Below, one piece after another: positions 37,542 to 50,219 of a DNA stretch of 64,000 nt. The notes beneath the pieces are model-generated. The model did not search any database and was not told the origin of the DNA. It saw only the letters and a list, made by a program, of their open reading frames with translations. The DNA comes from Paragonimus westermani (lineage: Eukaryota; Platyhelminthes; Trematoda; Plagiorchiida; Troglotrematidae), in assembly GCA_008508345.1 (NCBI GenBank), contig QNGE01000981.1, forward strand, positions 89,379 to 153,378. Reading direction: 5' to 3'. The position numbers were made by a program, and so were the translations under genes. How positions within the stretch are numbered: position 1 is the stretch's first letter; each line of letters begins with the position of its first letter.

Positions 37542-37824
37542 ATTAGCCAATCAAGTGGCTAACCAGCATTGGCCTGCTGGACAGAAAGGCCTCACTGGCA
37601 CACCTCCCAGTCTTATTCCTTCGGGTTTACACTGGATATGTGGTGTGTTGGTGGAACTGCAATTGGTGCAGCGCAAGCCAATTGCATTGATGGCTAAGCG
37701 CAGGCGTCCTTTGGCTACGGTCACTGTGACAGGCCAATCGGAATCGGATGCCGCCAACCGTGGACTGGTGTGCACACACATGAACGAATCTACTAGACGC
37801 TGTGCTCTATCACGATGCCAGTGA
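37542..37824. other. Unidentified GC-richer segment, open on both strands
   Basis: After a pyrimidine-rich tract ending in TTATTAG at 37541, about 280 bases are open on + (89 residues from 37555) and on - (76 residues). Neither product resembles a family I know. It lies between the intact LINE end and the hairpin at 37842. It could be LINE 3' UTR, an unknown repeat, or an exon. Confidence that it is a gene is low. Confidence 0.2.
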
Positions 37825-37841
37825 TACTCATGCCTTTTGCC

Positions 37842-37902
37842 TTCTCACATTTTAGGTTCCTTATAACATGTTTAATGCTGTGAGGAACCTAACATGTGAG
37901 AA
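37842..37902 (+). repeat. Near-perfect 61-nt hairpin (20-bp arms, 21-nt loop)
   Basis: Arms 37842-37861 (TTCTCACATTTTAGGTTCCT) and 37883-37902 (AGGAACCTAACATGTGAGAA) pair at 19 of 20 positions, the one mismatch being T opposite C. The loop is 21 nt. The size fits a pre-microRNA or the core of a foldback or MITE-type element. Pairing does not extend past the 20 bp, which argues against a canonical Drosha substrate. Confidence 0.75.
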
Positions 37903-40900
37903 CATTGTAACAGGTGCAGCATTTCGCCGATGCAGCAAATTGCAGGAAGTTGAAGATATTTTCAGACTAAAAGAAGTGTAGTTTTTTAACTATAATTGTT
38001 TACGCTGCCAAGTTGTTTTTATATTTAAGCGCATACTTGGGCTTTCTGCACAACTCTTGTCTACGCTCGTGTGACTATGTTGGATCTGTTTTACGTAACT
38101 AAAAGAATTAATAATTTCCAAAAATATTTCCAAGTCTCAAAACGTGTTGAATAAAGTGATGGTTAGTTCAACCACAGCAGCAGAATATGCGAAAATAACT
38201 AAGACGTAGGACGATTATGTTTTGATCCACTGCCATCATTGAGCTGTCCGACGCGAAAACTGATCAGGATTGTATGTCACGACAATTTGTCGGTGGCACA
38301 AACCTCGACAAATGAGAGCAGAACGTGGAACAGCATTTTAGAAGGATAAAAGCAGACACACCGAGAGATGGGTGGTTACACATTGTACACTAACCACTTA
38401 AGTTGAGCCCTGTCAACCGAAATGTCATAAAACGTTCTTAACTCTACCGCTTGTTTCCAGATGCACACTTGCGGGTCATTTGGAGGTAGAGTCCTCCGTG
38501 TAATCCTGTTGGGGTGTATGAAGTGGGATGTGTCAACTCCAGTGCTAGACGGGACAGGACAAGGACCTGTGTACGTGGGCTGTAGAAAACTCCAGAGCTT
38601 ATGATGGCAGAGAGAGATGGCATCAGAGGGTTAGTTAGAAAGCTTGAGAGATATTTTGAATTGAGGGTGATTCATAAGAAATTTCGGAGATGAATTACCG
38701 CAAGCGAACTAGTCAAGAGTTGTCGTAATAGTCAAATTAGATTGTGACCACTCTCACAAACACAAACTAGTATCACGAGTGTGTTATTCTGGAGAACACT
38801 GATAATCAGCGAGAGCAGAAGTTAAAAAGTATCCTAGTTTATGCAGCATCGGTCCATTGGCACAGATATGCAACAGGATAAAGTGTGATTTGTTGGAGTT
38901 CAAAAGAATTGTTTGTCATACAGATGGTTTAGGAACTTGTGTGTCATCCAGTAGTTACTCTTGCAACAAGCTGACTGTGATTTAGATGACCGTGAATGAT
39001 TCTGTATTCCGATAATTTTCACAGATATCCCTTTTAATACCCGGACTGATCATCACACGTTAAACAATGTAAGTGGTTGAAAAGTGAGCACCTTTACCGG
39101 CTTGAAGTTGTACTCTGTTGAGGTCTTTAAAGAAGTATTAGAAGACAGCTGAGAGTGAAATGCATCGAGGCCTGTAGGAGAAGCCTGTGTAGACCTTAGT
39201 GTTACTGAACCAAGCTTGAAGTTAGCAAAATCTTTACCCATCAGTACCTGAACTTCGGAACAACGATAGGGGCAACATGTCCAGCACCGCCATTTATGGC
39301 TATTAACAGTTGAGTTTAGTAGATTAGATGGGGTAGACGGTCTGAACAATGCGCCGGTCGACCAGGTCGACTAATTAAATGCGTCTGACAAGCGATGTTG
39401 GAAACAGATAAATGGATGGTAGTGGACTGAAAGTCACCTAGTTTGATTGAACTAAAGCAAGCTAACGACGACGTGTTAGTTCTTGAACAAGTACCATGCA
39501 GTCAAATAGGAATGCTAAAGATAAGTCGGAAGAAATGTCACCTCGGCGATATAATGGGATGATAACCACGCCACACCAACCTTTTTAAACAACACGGACG
39601 GAATTAGCCACGAGGGAGAAAAAACGATTTCTTTTTCATCATACATTTGATCAATATAATTTTGAAGTGAAGGAACACAAGCTCAAGGACTTGGGGTTGA
39701 AGAATAGCGGCAATTCATGTAGTCGGCAAACGTGGGGTGGTCGTCCCTCGCACCACCTCATTACGCTATAGATCAGGTGTTCATAGGTGCCTCCCACAGA
39801 TGTATCACTTTAAAATTAGCAGATCTATAGTAGGGGAGAGTTCTCAGATGACCAAATACTTCGTGTGGGCACGCGGATTCTACTTTCTGTTCAAACTCAG
39901 GGTTGTTTGCATAAGCATCTCATACACCGCTGCAAGCGAGCCACTTTATATCGCGAATTTCGAAAACGAAACCGACGTTCAGCTGTGATAATCTGGCGTG
40001 GACTTTCGGATGTAGGCCTCCAAGTATATCCATCACTTCGGAAAACATACCTGTGTACCGTTTACGGAGACCGATGTTGTGAAATATTTTACTCTGTTTC
40101 CAGCAGGGGCCTTAGATGCTACCGGTTCTATTGTAGAAGATCAGGAAGAAAAAAGAGGCCAAAAACAAAATGCAAGGCAAAATGTCGTTTAAACAGGGGT
40201 ATGGACTTGATTAGAATCAGAGTGGTGAAAAAGTGAGCTATCTCTCGAAACCTGTACCGACACTTTGCCCATTTTTAGTCTAGGTGAACCGCAGACTGAT
40301 TACAATAGACACATCATATTAGTAAACATAACTTTAGTTCGGATAGTCAACAAAAGAAGTCTCTGAAACTTTATGTACGTGTTTAAATGCAACACTAACT
40401 GTTTTGGCGACCGTGGGGCCAGCGCTTCTGTTTTCTCCATGAAACATCAAGAGATTAATTGAAAAAGAAGAACGTGAGCGATAGAACGAATTTCCATTCA
40501 CGAAATCGACACAGGAGGCATATTCTACATTATCTCGAACACAAACACTCATTCGCATATAGCAACAATCTCGGAACTTCACGGTTGCTAGTACCACGTA
40601 CAAGCATGGAACACACCATTTCTTACTGATGTTCGCCCTAACATCCCTTGTACTTTTCCACAGTCACCTTAGCACCTAAATACGTACCTCCGCCTGGCTA
40701 CTCATGAGTAGCACAGTGTGATTGATCATCTTCGTCACGTCCGCGAATAATCTATACATTCATACTAACAATAGCTGACAGATATTCCACTCCGTTAGTG
40801 TACACCAACTCCTCGATGAACAACGGTAATCAGACGTGTCACTCACGGTGACAGCCGCGTAAGTACATTCTCTGTAAAACTGTATAACGAAAGGCTTCCC

Positions 40901-43900
40901 TATTCGTATTGCCTGAACATATGAATTCCAAAGCACAGCAGAAGAAGGAAATGGAGATCTATTCTTTGCCCAATCTCGAACCATGAGATGATCATCGAGC
41001 CCGCTGCAGTGAAATACTGAGCCAAATAAGCATAGTTGTCTTGATTTAATCCCTAATGGCAGTCGATACTTGTTAAGCAGAGAAGCACCTACTGACGTGG
41101 TGACCCTTCCGCCAAATTTGTTGGCCAAAAAAGCTACGGGGAAGACATCACAAAAGACGATATCCCTTGCAGTGGTCATAACATATTTTTACACAAAGGA
41201 TGACCACCTCGTCTTAGTCTGCGAAAGAACCCCAAACATGTCGATACCTAACAAGATACGTCGGAAGGTTTTAAACATGTCTTATGATCAATAGATTTTC
41301 GCTGATGACTAGCAGGCGATTTTGGTTTACACAAAGTGAACATCACTCACAACTGCAAAAACCCGCAATGCCCACCAGTAATCAGAGTATAGCTCGGCAA
41401 GTTAATGGGTTCTGCGATTTCAACTTGGAGGGAAGTCTTATTCGTGGGGTCACTCATTTGGATTAGCAGGCCACGTGCTATCTCCGTCGAGGGGACCGGG
41501 CAGTGTGAACGCTACTCACGAGAGAATGTGGCTAAGCGTTTGCATTTGAAAATTCAATCGTGCATAATATGAAGCCTGTGGTGCAATGATCGAAAAGGTT
41601 GTTTCGTGAAAGGGTGATCGGAGTTCTAGTGCACGTCGTGACAAGGATATAAACTACGAGGTCCAATAAGCGTCAAACCCGAGTATTGTGGTTCTTTCCC
41701 AAAGGGGCTGACTGGAAAGCTTGTAGGAATGTATAAGTAGTAACCAATTATGAATGATGCTCAATTCATGTAAATTCATTTTTACCGAGAGCTGCTGACG
41801 TTTGAATTTGACAAACTAACATAATTTTCACTAAAAATACACCCCCGTCAACCTCTCCTGCATAGGTTCAACCTACGCCTCGGTCATACGAGCATCTCAT
41901 TCACAGTCATAAAGCGACACCTCACGAAATACGAAAGAAAAACTGGAATGGGATGCTGTCATCAGTAGCTCAAGAACTATAAGTTAATAAGTGAGGAAAA
42001 AACACTAACGTTGCAGTACTCAATCAAACCACAAGAGTGAGACTAATCTTCCATCAGGATAGTGGATCTGCTGACCCTTTCAGTGAGGGTAAGCTATGTG
42101 TCTCCGACCCTGATCCATTTATTCCACAGAGGCGTGCTATTTACCCACATGATCAGCTTGAGAGTTATTTGCATAAAACTCCTACAGACCGTAAGTATAA
42201 TGGTAATAGAATTCACAGAAAGCACATGGATGGAAAATAACTGAAAATGGAGCCAATTCGAGATGCCTGAGTGTTTACTGCAAGCATTAATCTAAACCGG
42301 CTAACTTGACCAGTTGTGTGTCCCACGCTGAATACATGCATGCACATACGTGAAGTGCACGTTGATGTCGTAGTTCTGGAGAATGAGGGAAGCTGCACTC
42401 TAAGGAAACAAATAATCGGTGAATCCACAATGAACAATCGAACTGTTCTACCGCATTTTGTCTGGTTACATAGCGGACGGATACGACATACATCCACAAC
42501 GCGAACATTCATTCAAAGTCGGTCTGAAGCAAAATGATTGCCATTCGGAATGGAATCATCGCGTGGGGTCGAATCACGTGATGGTTTGCCTAGATGTGGG
42601 CGTGCATAACTAAAAAATCAACAGGGCGTCATCTTTAGCGTGAGCATAATCACCTCACGTGTCAACCAACCGATACGTTCTTCAGTGTGTGAAGATACTT
42701 GAACCAAAATGTGTTTACCCGTTCAGATCAAGTTAGAAATCCAGGTTATGCGGCTGGCGTCAAATTGACGACGAGAGAGTTGAATTGGTGTAGAGCTCCA
42801 TGAATAATCAACCAAAGACGGGAACGACCATCATAGACTTTAGTCGAAAACCCACTGCCTCACCAACAGTATGCCGATCGACTGCGGACGTGCATTCAAG
42901 CCCCGTCCCAGCAGTGTGGCTGATCGAGAGCATCCACGCAGAAGATTTTGAAAGAACGTCAATCTCGATCATTTCAAGAATTCTAAGTGCAGCAGTTCAT
43001 GGATAACGACCCTAATGTTCGCCGCGAATTGAGCTTCTGATACCTATAAATAAGGGTTAAATACGTTGGACCTCGTTCAGAAACAGAGCAAACTTTAAGA
43101 CGAATAGACTGGATTGTGGGATATCTTACTGAGTTGTAGAGAACCCACGCGAAAGCATTACTGATCAATTGCATCTTGCCATTAGAAGAAAGCGTCAATT
43201 CGTATTATGTTATACATATTTACAAACGCTGTAGAACTTTACCGTCTTCATTGTTCCATCAAAAATGTTCAACATCTGCCCATTGAGTAATGACTACTCT
43301 TTGGAGCTAGATAAAAGAGCGGTGTACGTCAGAGGCTGAAACACTTCTCTGCGATGAGATGTAATAACGTGACATTTTTCCGTTGTTTTTATTTATTGTA
43401 TGAGCAGGTATGGTGAAACTATAAGAATTCAGTAACTTCGTTAGAACACATTGTTAGCATGCCTAGTTGATTTTTTCCGAACAAGACAACTGACAGAGTG
43501 AGCAGGGGCAGTGTGGTTGGGTACGGCTAACGTGAGGTCGTACAAGAGTTGCATGACGAATAACATAGACAAACAGAAGGTGGTATGGAATGACAAACGA
43601 TCTGCGTAACGACTGTCACTGATCAGGTGGCTTGCCACGGTAGAGTAGTCAAAAAAGATGTCTCATGAAAACGTGGCCGGAGTTCCAAACCTGGTTGTGG
43701 GAAGCAGACGCACTACAGACGAGCCCTAACGAAAGGGGAACTCGAGTCTAGTGTTCTTTACTTGAAGCACCTGACCGAAATGTTTGTGAGAATGCGATAA
43801 ACACGGGTAGTTGTGAACAACACCCAATTTATATAAACCGAAACCCCCTACTACTCATCAATTAAACATGAGTTGCTGATTGTGTTGACTATAGCAGGCT

Positions 43901-44416
43901 TTTCTTTAGAGCTGTTATCCGACGAAAACTGCGTTTCACACGATCGCCGGTCAGCAAACGATTGTAAAATCATCAGGCGGCGAACACCAGGAAGGAGACA
44001 GCATGTGAGTGACTTAACGAAATCCAGTTGTGTCCTGAACTCAAAACAGATGTTTGCCATGTGAGGATAGTCAGATACCACTACTCCCACTCTGTGTATG
44101 CAAAAGGTATTGACTGTAACATTGGTGCTGCTGTATTAGCAATCGAACAAATTTTAAACCTTGACTTTTGTACTTGATTTGTTGTTTGACAGTAAACACT
44201 AGCAGAGATGCAGCGAAATCTTCTCGAGCATAAACCCGTTTTACTCAAACACGTGAATAGCTCAGTCCTTCAAACGTAGAGCTTTTAACACATCTCAAGA
44301 GTGTGACGTACAGGGAGCTTAAACGAACTTACGAATAATGCCACACGATTGTTGGTCAGTACATGAGATATACTGAACTCAACAAATTTATCGATCTGAT
44401 ACCCATCACACAGAGA
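37903..44416. other. Intergenic stretch, nothing firmly recognised
   Basis: About 6.5 kb of A-rich sequence with short open frames on both strands and no recognised domain. A - strand frame at 39053-39349 is faintly reminiscent of a retroelement protease region but lacks diagnostic residues. A - strand frame at 40760-41179 and a basic + strand frame at 39865-40236 remain unexplained. Confidence 0.35.
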
Positions 44417-44857
44417 CTACACGCGTTTCCCAGATGTGCTTACTATTTTTCGCACTAGTTCCCACACATTACTTCGATTGTCATGCTGACCTAATAATCT
44501 AGACGTATTGAACGAAGGAGCCATCTGCCGTGTCTGAATCAGATCCCAGCAACAGCAGGTGGTCATCTCAACACATTCATCCTGAAGTATATGAACTGCC
44601 ACCAGTTCGATACCTGGAAACACAACACTGATGATACACAGTATACCCAATACAAGCGCACATCCATATCCAACATTTAACAACAGGAGAAAAAAGATGT
44701 AACCACTGCATGACCTTCCCCTGAATATTTCAAATAGCATGTGTACGGATAACAGAGTGTAACTATTATCACTTAAACCAGCAACATATAAATGACCAAT
44801 TGTCTGTGCCAAACATAGTGCAAATGAAGAAAACCGTATAAACCAGATACTATAGGG
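44417..44857 (-). CDS. Possible terminal exon of an unidentified membrane protein
   Basis: A - strand frame of 146 residues ending at 44417, preceded by a good acceptor (TTTTTCTTGTTTAAACAG ending at 44858). It encodes about two hydrophobic stretches: residues about 3-28, and about 60-95, which include FFLLLLNVGYGCALVLGIL and ISVVFPGIELVAV. A Cys-rich turn (TTCCCWDL) and a polar tail follow. I do not recognise the family. It begins about 550 bases downstream of the dynein intermediate chain stop on the same strand, so it could be the last exon of a separate gene. Its earlier exons were not identified, and it may instead be a chance frame in AT-rich DNA. Confidence 0.25.
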   Translation of the reverse strand, partial: PYSIWFIRFSSFALCLAQTIGHLYVAGLSDNSYTLLSVHMLFEIFRGRSCSGYIFFLLLLNVGYGCALVLGILCIISVVFPGIELVAVHILQDECVEMTTCCCWDLIQTRQMAPSFNTSRLLGQHDNRSNVWELVRKIVSTSGKRV

Positions 44858-45033
44858 CTGTTTAAACAAGAAAAACAACGGGATGGTTAGAACTTTGCAG
44901 GCCGAACTTCATATCCCCACCCGTTACGACAACACGTGAAGTAGATATACACAGAAATTCTTGAAGCATGAACAAACTCCCCAGGAGCGGTTTCTTATCT
45001 TTCATGAAGAAATGTTAACAGGTACGAGAGTTC

Positions 45034-45053
45034 AAGAGAGAGAGAGAGAGAGA
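45034..45053. repeat. (AG)n microsatellite
   Basis: A run of about ten AG dinucleotides downstream of the dynein gene. Confidence 0.9.
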
Positions 45054-45406
45054 AGGCGTGAAATTTTAGGCACACAATGTAGCACTCAAGCACTGAAACC
45101 ACCAAACCCAAAAGCAGGCGACCAGCATCAAGCACTAATGTCGATGACGGTCAACTCAACAATACCGGAAAGGAATAAGAACGAGCAATTGTAGGCAAGT
45201 GGCCAGCGGGCAATTGAACTCATGACTCTGAATAACCATTATACACACACACAAGTATGTTCAGTATTATGCAGTTTCGAATGTTTGAGTGGAGCGTGGG
45301 AGAAAGAGGTGAGGATGCAAACAATGTGACTGAAAGAGGGGAACAGGAAAAATGAGATTACTTCATTGTCAACAGATCCGCATGCTCAGCACCAATGGCA
45401 AATCGG

Positions 45407-45556
45407 TCATTGGGGGACAATCGGTGACATATGTGAGCCGGTAGTCACGATGGAAGGCATAGAATCTCTGTCACATCTTTCCAAAGCCAACTGGCGCAGC
45501 TCCTCGACTGTGTGCGCAAATAGGGACCACTCATCAGTGCGTGGGGTTACCATGCT
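45407..45556 (-). CDS. DYNC1I: Dynein intermediate chain, last exon (C-terminus)
   Basis: Terminal exon, 49 residues plus TGA. The acceptor CATTCAG ends at 45557 and the exon joins in phase 0 to the exon ending at 49210. It encodes TPRTDEWSLFAHTVEELRQ, the counterpart of the conserved VPRNDEWARFGRTLAEI segment that follows the last WD repeat of cytoplasmic dynein intermediate chains. The remaining tail, rich in Ser, Pro and Thr (to VPQ), has no counterpart in the acidic vertebrate tail. No AATAAA-type signal was found close to the stop. Confidence 0.92.
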   Translation of the reverse strand, partial: SMVTPRTDEWSLFAHTVEELRQLALERCDRDSMPSIVTTGSHMSPIVPQ

Positions 45557-47099
45557 CTGAATGAACGGCAGAAAAACAAATAAAAATGACAGAACAACTC
45601 GCGTCACTCACGAGCTGTTGCCCAAGGAGATACCTAGTGGGACTCGTCATTCTCTAATTGAAAGATGGGTTGATTCTAAGGAAAAACACTGTGAAAATCA
45701 AGCCCCGCGTTCCATGCACAAAGAGAAATAGGTTCGAAAATTGGATGAGTTATAGGCTAGTAATCTATCACTAACTAACCTGAAAAGAGTACCTCCTATC
45801 ACTTGGAACCACCATCGGTGAAACCAGTTCCTTCTTATGCTTGATAGAGAATTCTAATCTTCACCGTGATTTCTCCCGCAATAAAGGTTACCTGCATATT
45901 TTTCGTAAAATGAGTCATTTCTGCAAACTCCTAACCATATGATGCGTTTTGGAATGGCTACATGAATAATTTAATTTCATATTCTACGTATAAGAGAGTG
46001 CAGAGGGACATCGGTGCAGACATACACCGTACAGAATAAGTAACGGCACAGACCACAGAATATTTGGAATCGGATAATAAGAGGACAGTGCCAGCTGCAG
46101 GCAAACGGCCGATTGAAGGACAGTGGGAAGCGATACTTTTACGCATTTAGGTCTGACTAATAAAGATGACATTTTTTACCGTGAGGCAGCGGAACAGGAC
46201 GATGACACTAACAATGTGTCAAACTAAGAATGTGTTACTGAGGGACAGACATGGCAGATTCATACCCAATTAGAGTCATGTGACATAACAGATCACACAA
46301 AAGCCAGACGTCTAAGAGAAAAAGGATAGTCTATGAGGTGTGTGTACTTGAAGGGGATCAATTACAAAAAGTGAACTAGCAAAGCACTTAAAGAATCACA
46401 TACGGTAGCATATTAAAGATTTTATCTCTGGAAAAAGAAAGGCTGGGACAGTGAAAAACCAAACTGTTGAAAGTTTAGGGGCGCGTCCATCAAGTAACTA
46501 CGAATTGGAATACTAGGTGCATGACTAGAAAGATGTCCAGCTGCTCGAGTGCCAACGTCATAAGGACGTCTACTCAGATTAGTAACATTTTAAACACCGT
46601 ATTATTAGAAACTATCAGTGTGGGCACTAGGATTATGAAAAGGCAAATGGCCAAACTGTGCCCGTATGCATGAGAATAGCGACAAAATTTGAAAATAAGC
46701 CCACCAATTAAAATAAGTTGGCGTTTAGATCGTGTCTATCGGGACTAAATTGTAGGGAATCGATTGATATGTAGCGCAATAAAATCATGAACAGAAAGTT
46801 ACCAGGCAGCAAATTCAAGCGCGAGAACTTTACCGATTTGGTCGCAGATGGAATAATGTGTTTTAAGAAAAGATCACATTCTTAATAGGCTGACCAAGTA
46901 GGTCTGTATAAACCGACTCGAGTATTGTGAATACCGCCAACTCTAAACCAGTAAACAGTTCCACATTAACCCCCGACTACCACAGGTTTACGACCTGTTC
47001 GGGAAAGAGAAAGTTGAGTGCTCATGTGCTCCACAATCGTGTTGGGCGATGCACAAATACACAGAAAAAGTGAGGTGAACCTGGATAACATGAAACACG

Positions 47100-47120
47100 G
47101 AGAGAGAGAGAGAGAGAGAG
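47100..47120. repeat. (AG)n microsatellite
   Basis: About ten AG units in the last dynein intron. Confidence 0.9.
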
Positions 47121-47649
47121 TTACAGACGTGCAGACATGAACAGTGAGACGACACTGTGAGGGACATGCTTTTCTTTTCATGAGTATATGGCAGTTAAGC
47201 TACGTTGAGGATCACTGAATTATTGTTGTCGACGACGGTAGAGATAAAGTCAGTTACCTGGGATGTGGACCAAGAAACCCGTAATACAGATTGCTTGTAA
47301 CGTAAGCGCCTGGTTTCACAATGAACCAAATGAAAATCAGCATAGGATGCCTTCAAAAAGTTGAACCCCATGTACACGTTTCAAACTGAGTGTTTGTCAC
47401 ATGAGGCACAACTAACCAAGACCAAAGAAGGACTAAAAAACGACGAGGTTGTCAATCCATAACATGAGTTAAAAAGATATTGTTCCAGTGAGCATCGATG
47501 GTCAAAGAAGGCAAAGAGAAGCTGATATAAAGACTGGAAGACTTGTCCAGCTGGTTTGGGAAATTGAGGCGGTATCTTATTGTGGCCTCCGCGCCTACCG
47601 TTGCCCGCATGTCACCTGTCCACCTATGCACGCGTGTGTCCCTCCCTCC

Positions 47650-47654
<5 letters not shown>

Positions 47655-47692
<38 letters not shown>
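47655..47692. repeat. (CT)n microsatellite
   Basis: About nineteen CT units, preceded by CCCT repeats. It is the longest simple repeat in the window and lies opposite in strand to the (AG)n tract about 550 bases to its left. Confidence 0.95.
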
Positions 47693-47694
<2 letters not shown>

Positions 47695-48288
47695 ACTCTG
47701 TCACCCCGGCCCCGAACGATCCAATCGTGTTACCCACACAATCCATTGGGTGACTGCTTGTCATCATTATTATGATGTCATTCACCCGTGTTCGATAAAC
47801 CTACGCGCTATTGCCGTCACGTGTTCTCATTCTATTGTGGGCCGATTACGTGTCACGGCTCGCAGTTTAACGCGGTTCTAAGTTGTAACTGGGTTCCTAC
47901 CAACACATATCTCCGTTTACAAAAATGGGATCAGAAGTCTATGTAGCAACCCCAAAGGCATAAGCCTGCTCCGCGTCGTATCCAAATGATACACTGGCTG
48001 TGTGTTGCATTGGATCGCCAAATTCAAACAAGGTTAGAAAGGTACAGAACACACGGGATTCTGGCCCGGCTGAGGGTGCATTGACGACGACGAGTCTTAC
48101 AGCAATAATATTCCAACAGAAAATCGACGATCGTGATCTTTTCACGTCAAAAACCAGCCCTCGATTCCGTTGCTCCAAATGCTTAGTGATAATGCTTCAT
48201 TCTCAAGATATGAAGTTCCTCACCATGCGATCAGGATGGAAGTTTGTGGATCGTTGTCTGAGGTGTCCCTTAATTCCAATAAGATTCC

Positions 48289-48299
48289 GGGGGGGGGGG
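48289..48299. repeat. Poly-G run of 11
   Basis: Eleven consecutive G, uncommon in this AT-leaning sequence. It could be real or a length error. Confidence 0.9.
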
Positions 48300-49209
48300 T
48301 TCCGATTAACCGATTCCTATACTGTACTGTCACGAACATCCTTCTAGAAAGCGCGTCCAAGAAATCCAATGATCTTGGTATGCGGTTTTATCCAAACGCT
48401 AAGCCGACTTACATGGACTGTGTGGGGGACAGTATTCTGCTCAGTGTCTCCCTGTCGAAAGCACGAAGGCCATGGTGAGCAAGAATAAGTACCACGCAGA
48501 TCGACAGAAAATGCAATTGACGCCTCCAAATTGGTTCAGGATTAGGACGTCCTCACTCACACGGTCAGTAGTTTACCTAGATTCCGTTTGCGCCGATAAA
48601 AAAAGTCCGTGCGTATCTTGTGATTTTTAAAGTCACAAGTAAGTCAATTTCATTGCATACCGGACAACGCCATAGACCCGAATTAGTTTTCGTGACGCAA
48701 ATGCAAAACAAAGACCAATCTGCAGTGGTTCATCCCTTATACACTTCGTCTCTACCATGTACACTTTAAAAGACCACAGGAAACATATTGGTCAGTTGAA
48801 GAACGTTCAAGAACGATTATTTATTTACCGTTTCCTAAGTCAAATTGGTATTTTCCAAACTACAATACGCAGTTACTCCCCCACCTTACACATGTATTAA
48901 GTGACCCAGACTCACACAGGAAGACGATCATGACGAAAGGTTTGCAACCTCAAGAACTTCCATATGTGCCAGAGCAGAAACAGAAAAGAAACGCTGAATA
49001 TACGCTCTTCGTGCGCGTGTAACTTTTCTTGAGTTACGCAGTTTGGTGTCACGTGGAGTATTTGAGTCATAAAAGTTGTCAATCATAGTTAAATTAATAC
49101 GGAAAGGATCCCGTGACTTGAACAAAACAGTGTAGATTGCATCGTGTGCGAAAAGACGCATACGCACGCACCTAACAAAGAACCTAGAAAGACACCGGCA
49201 AACACTCAC

Positions 49210-49335
49210 TTCATTGAGATCGTACACGTGAATGCGGCCGCTTCGATCGCCTGCAGAAATGTGCAGACCGGAGGAGTGGAAGCGACACTTATTCATCGCA
49301 ACCTGGCCGTCCACTTGAATCCGAGCAGCTGGGAC
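49210..49335 (-). CDS. DYNC1I: Dynein intermediate chain, exon: last WD40 repeat
   Basis: A 42-codon exon bounded by acceptor CTCCGTTCAG (ending 49336) and donor GTGAGT (49209), phase 0 at both ends. It begins VPAARIQVDGQ and contains SGLHISAGDRSGRIHVYDLNE, matching the final WD repeat of the family, where human has [20 protein letters not shown]. It contributes the last blade of the propeller that binds the dynein heavy chain. Confidence 0.94.
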
Positions 49336-50219
49336 CTGAACGGAGGAATGGGAAGAAAAAGAACTGTTGCTTGAAAAAGGAACTCGCCTTGAGGAGAATC
49401 ACATTATCGTTCACACAATTTAGTGTTATTAAAAAATTAGGAAAAAGAATTTGAATCGACGTACCTAAAAAATTCCTCTTTCATAAGTACATCCCGACTT
49501 AGGGCTTATTATGGCCCCCTAGGATGGTGTCTGATCAATATTTTTCTTGAGAAGTTCCATGCACCGCTTAGGTGTAGGACTCGACAATGAATGAACGCAC
49601 AATTGTGGAACTTCAATCAAAACATTTTGGACAGCATCTATTAACTCCGATTTAAATGCACAAGTATCTCTGTTTCAGTAGAGTTGTCAAACTAACAAAC
49701 CTCAAAGGTCTTCAAATCGCAATTGGACAGTAACCATACCAAGCCATTGGATCAGTGTTTAGATGAATAGGTCACATAATTTAGGAAGCAGATCGTGGCA
49801 GAAACTACCGAGACAATCAGCATTCAGCGCCAAAAAAGCTCGAATGCAAAGATGCAGTTATACCTAGTTTGATATTAAAGAAGAACGAGGCATTTACTGT
49901 TTCTATAATGAATCGAGATAACGAGTACAAGCAGATCACACTCTGGGGCTCCGCAGAATCAAGAACGTCTAGCGACAAAAATAAGATAGATTGATGCAAG
50001 GCCATGCTAACTGAAGATAACGCAAAGATTCCTATGATTCGCTAAAAGAGACCTTTGACCCATCCGCTCAATTCAACAAAGTGTTAGTAGATCGGTAATT
50101 TGGCGTTTCGCGCACACAACCGGAGGATATCGTGAAAGACCAGTGCAAGAACTTCAACAGCCTACTAAACAGTCATGATAACACTAAGTGAAGGATTGTG
50201 AGTAACTTGCCACAAGGGC

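Larger units (their letters stand above)
45557..49209 (-). other. DYNC1I: Dynein intermediate chain intron with simple repeats
   Basis: A GTGAGT donor at 49209-49204 and a CAG acceptor at 45559-45557 bound 3,653 bp. It contains (AG)n and (CT)n tracts and an 11-G run, annotated separately. Open frames around 48000-48530 on both strands match nothing I know. Confidence 0.85.

Noticed and set aside
39053..39349. - strand frame suggestive of a Pao-type protease region
   Set aside because: No catalytic motif and no neighbouring gag or RT sequence.
45190..45240. tRNA-like reverse-strand string (GAGTTCAATTGCC resembles a B box)
   Set aside because: No cloverleaf, acceptor stem or anticodon arm can be drawn. 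At most it is a decayed tRNA-derived repeat.
45366..45560. + strand frame over the last dynein exon
   Set aside because: It is the shadow of the - strand exon, whose splice sites and homology are clear.
49144..49374. + strand frame of 76 residues
   Set aside because: It overlaps the dynein exon at 49210-49335 on the other strand and has no similarity of its own.
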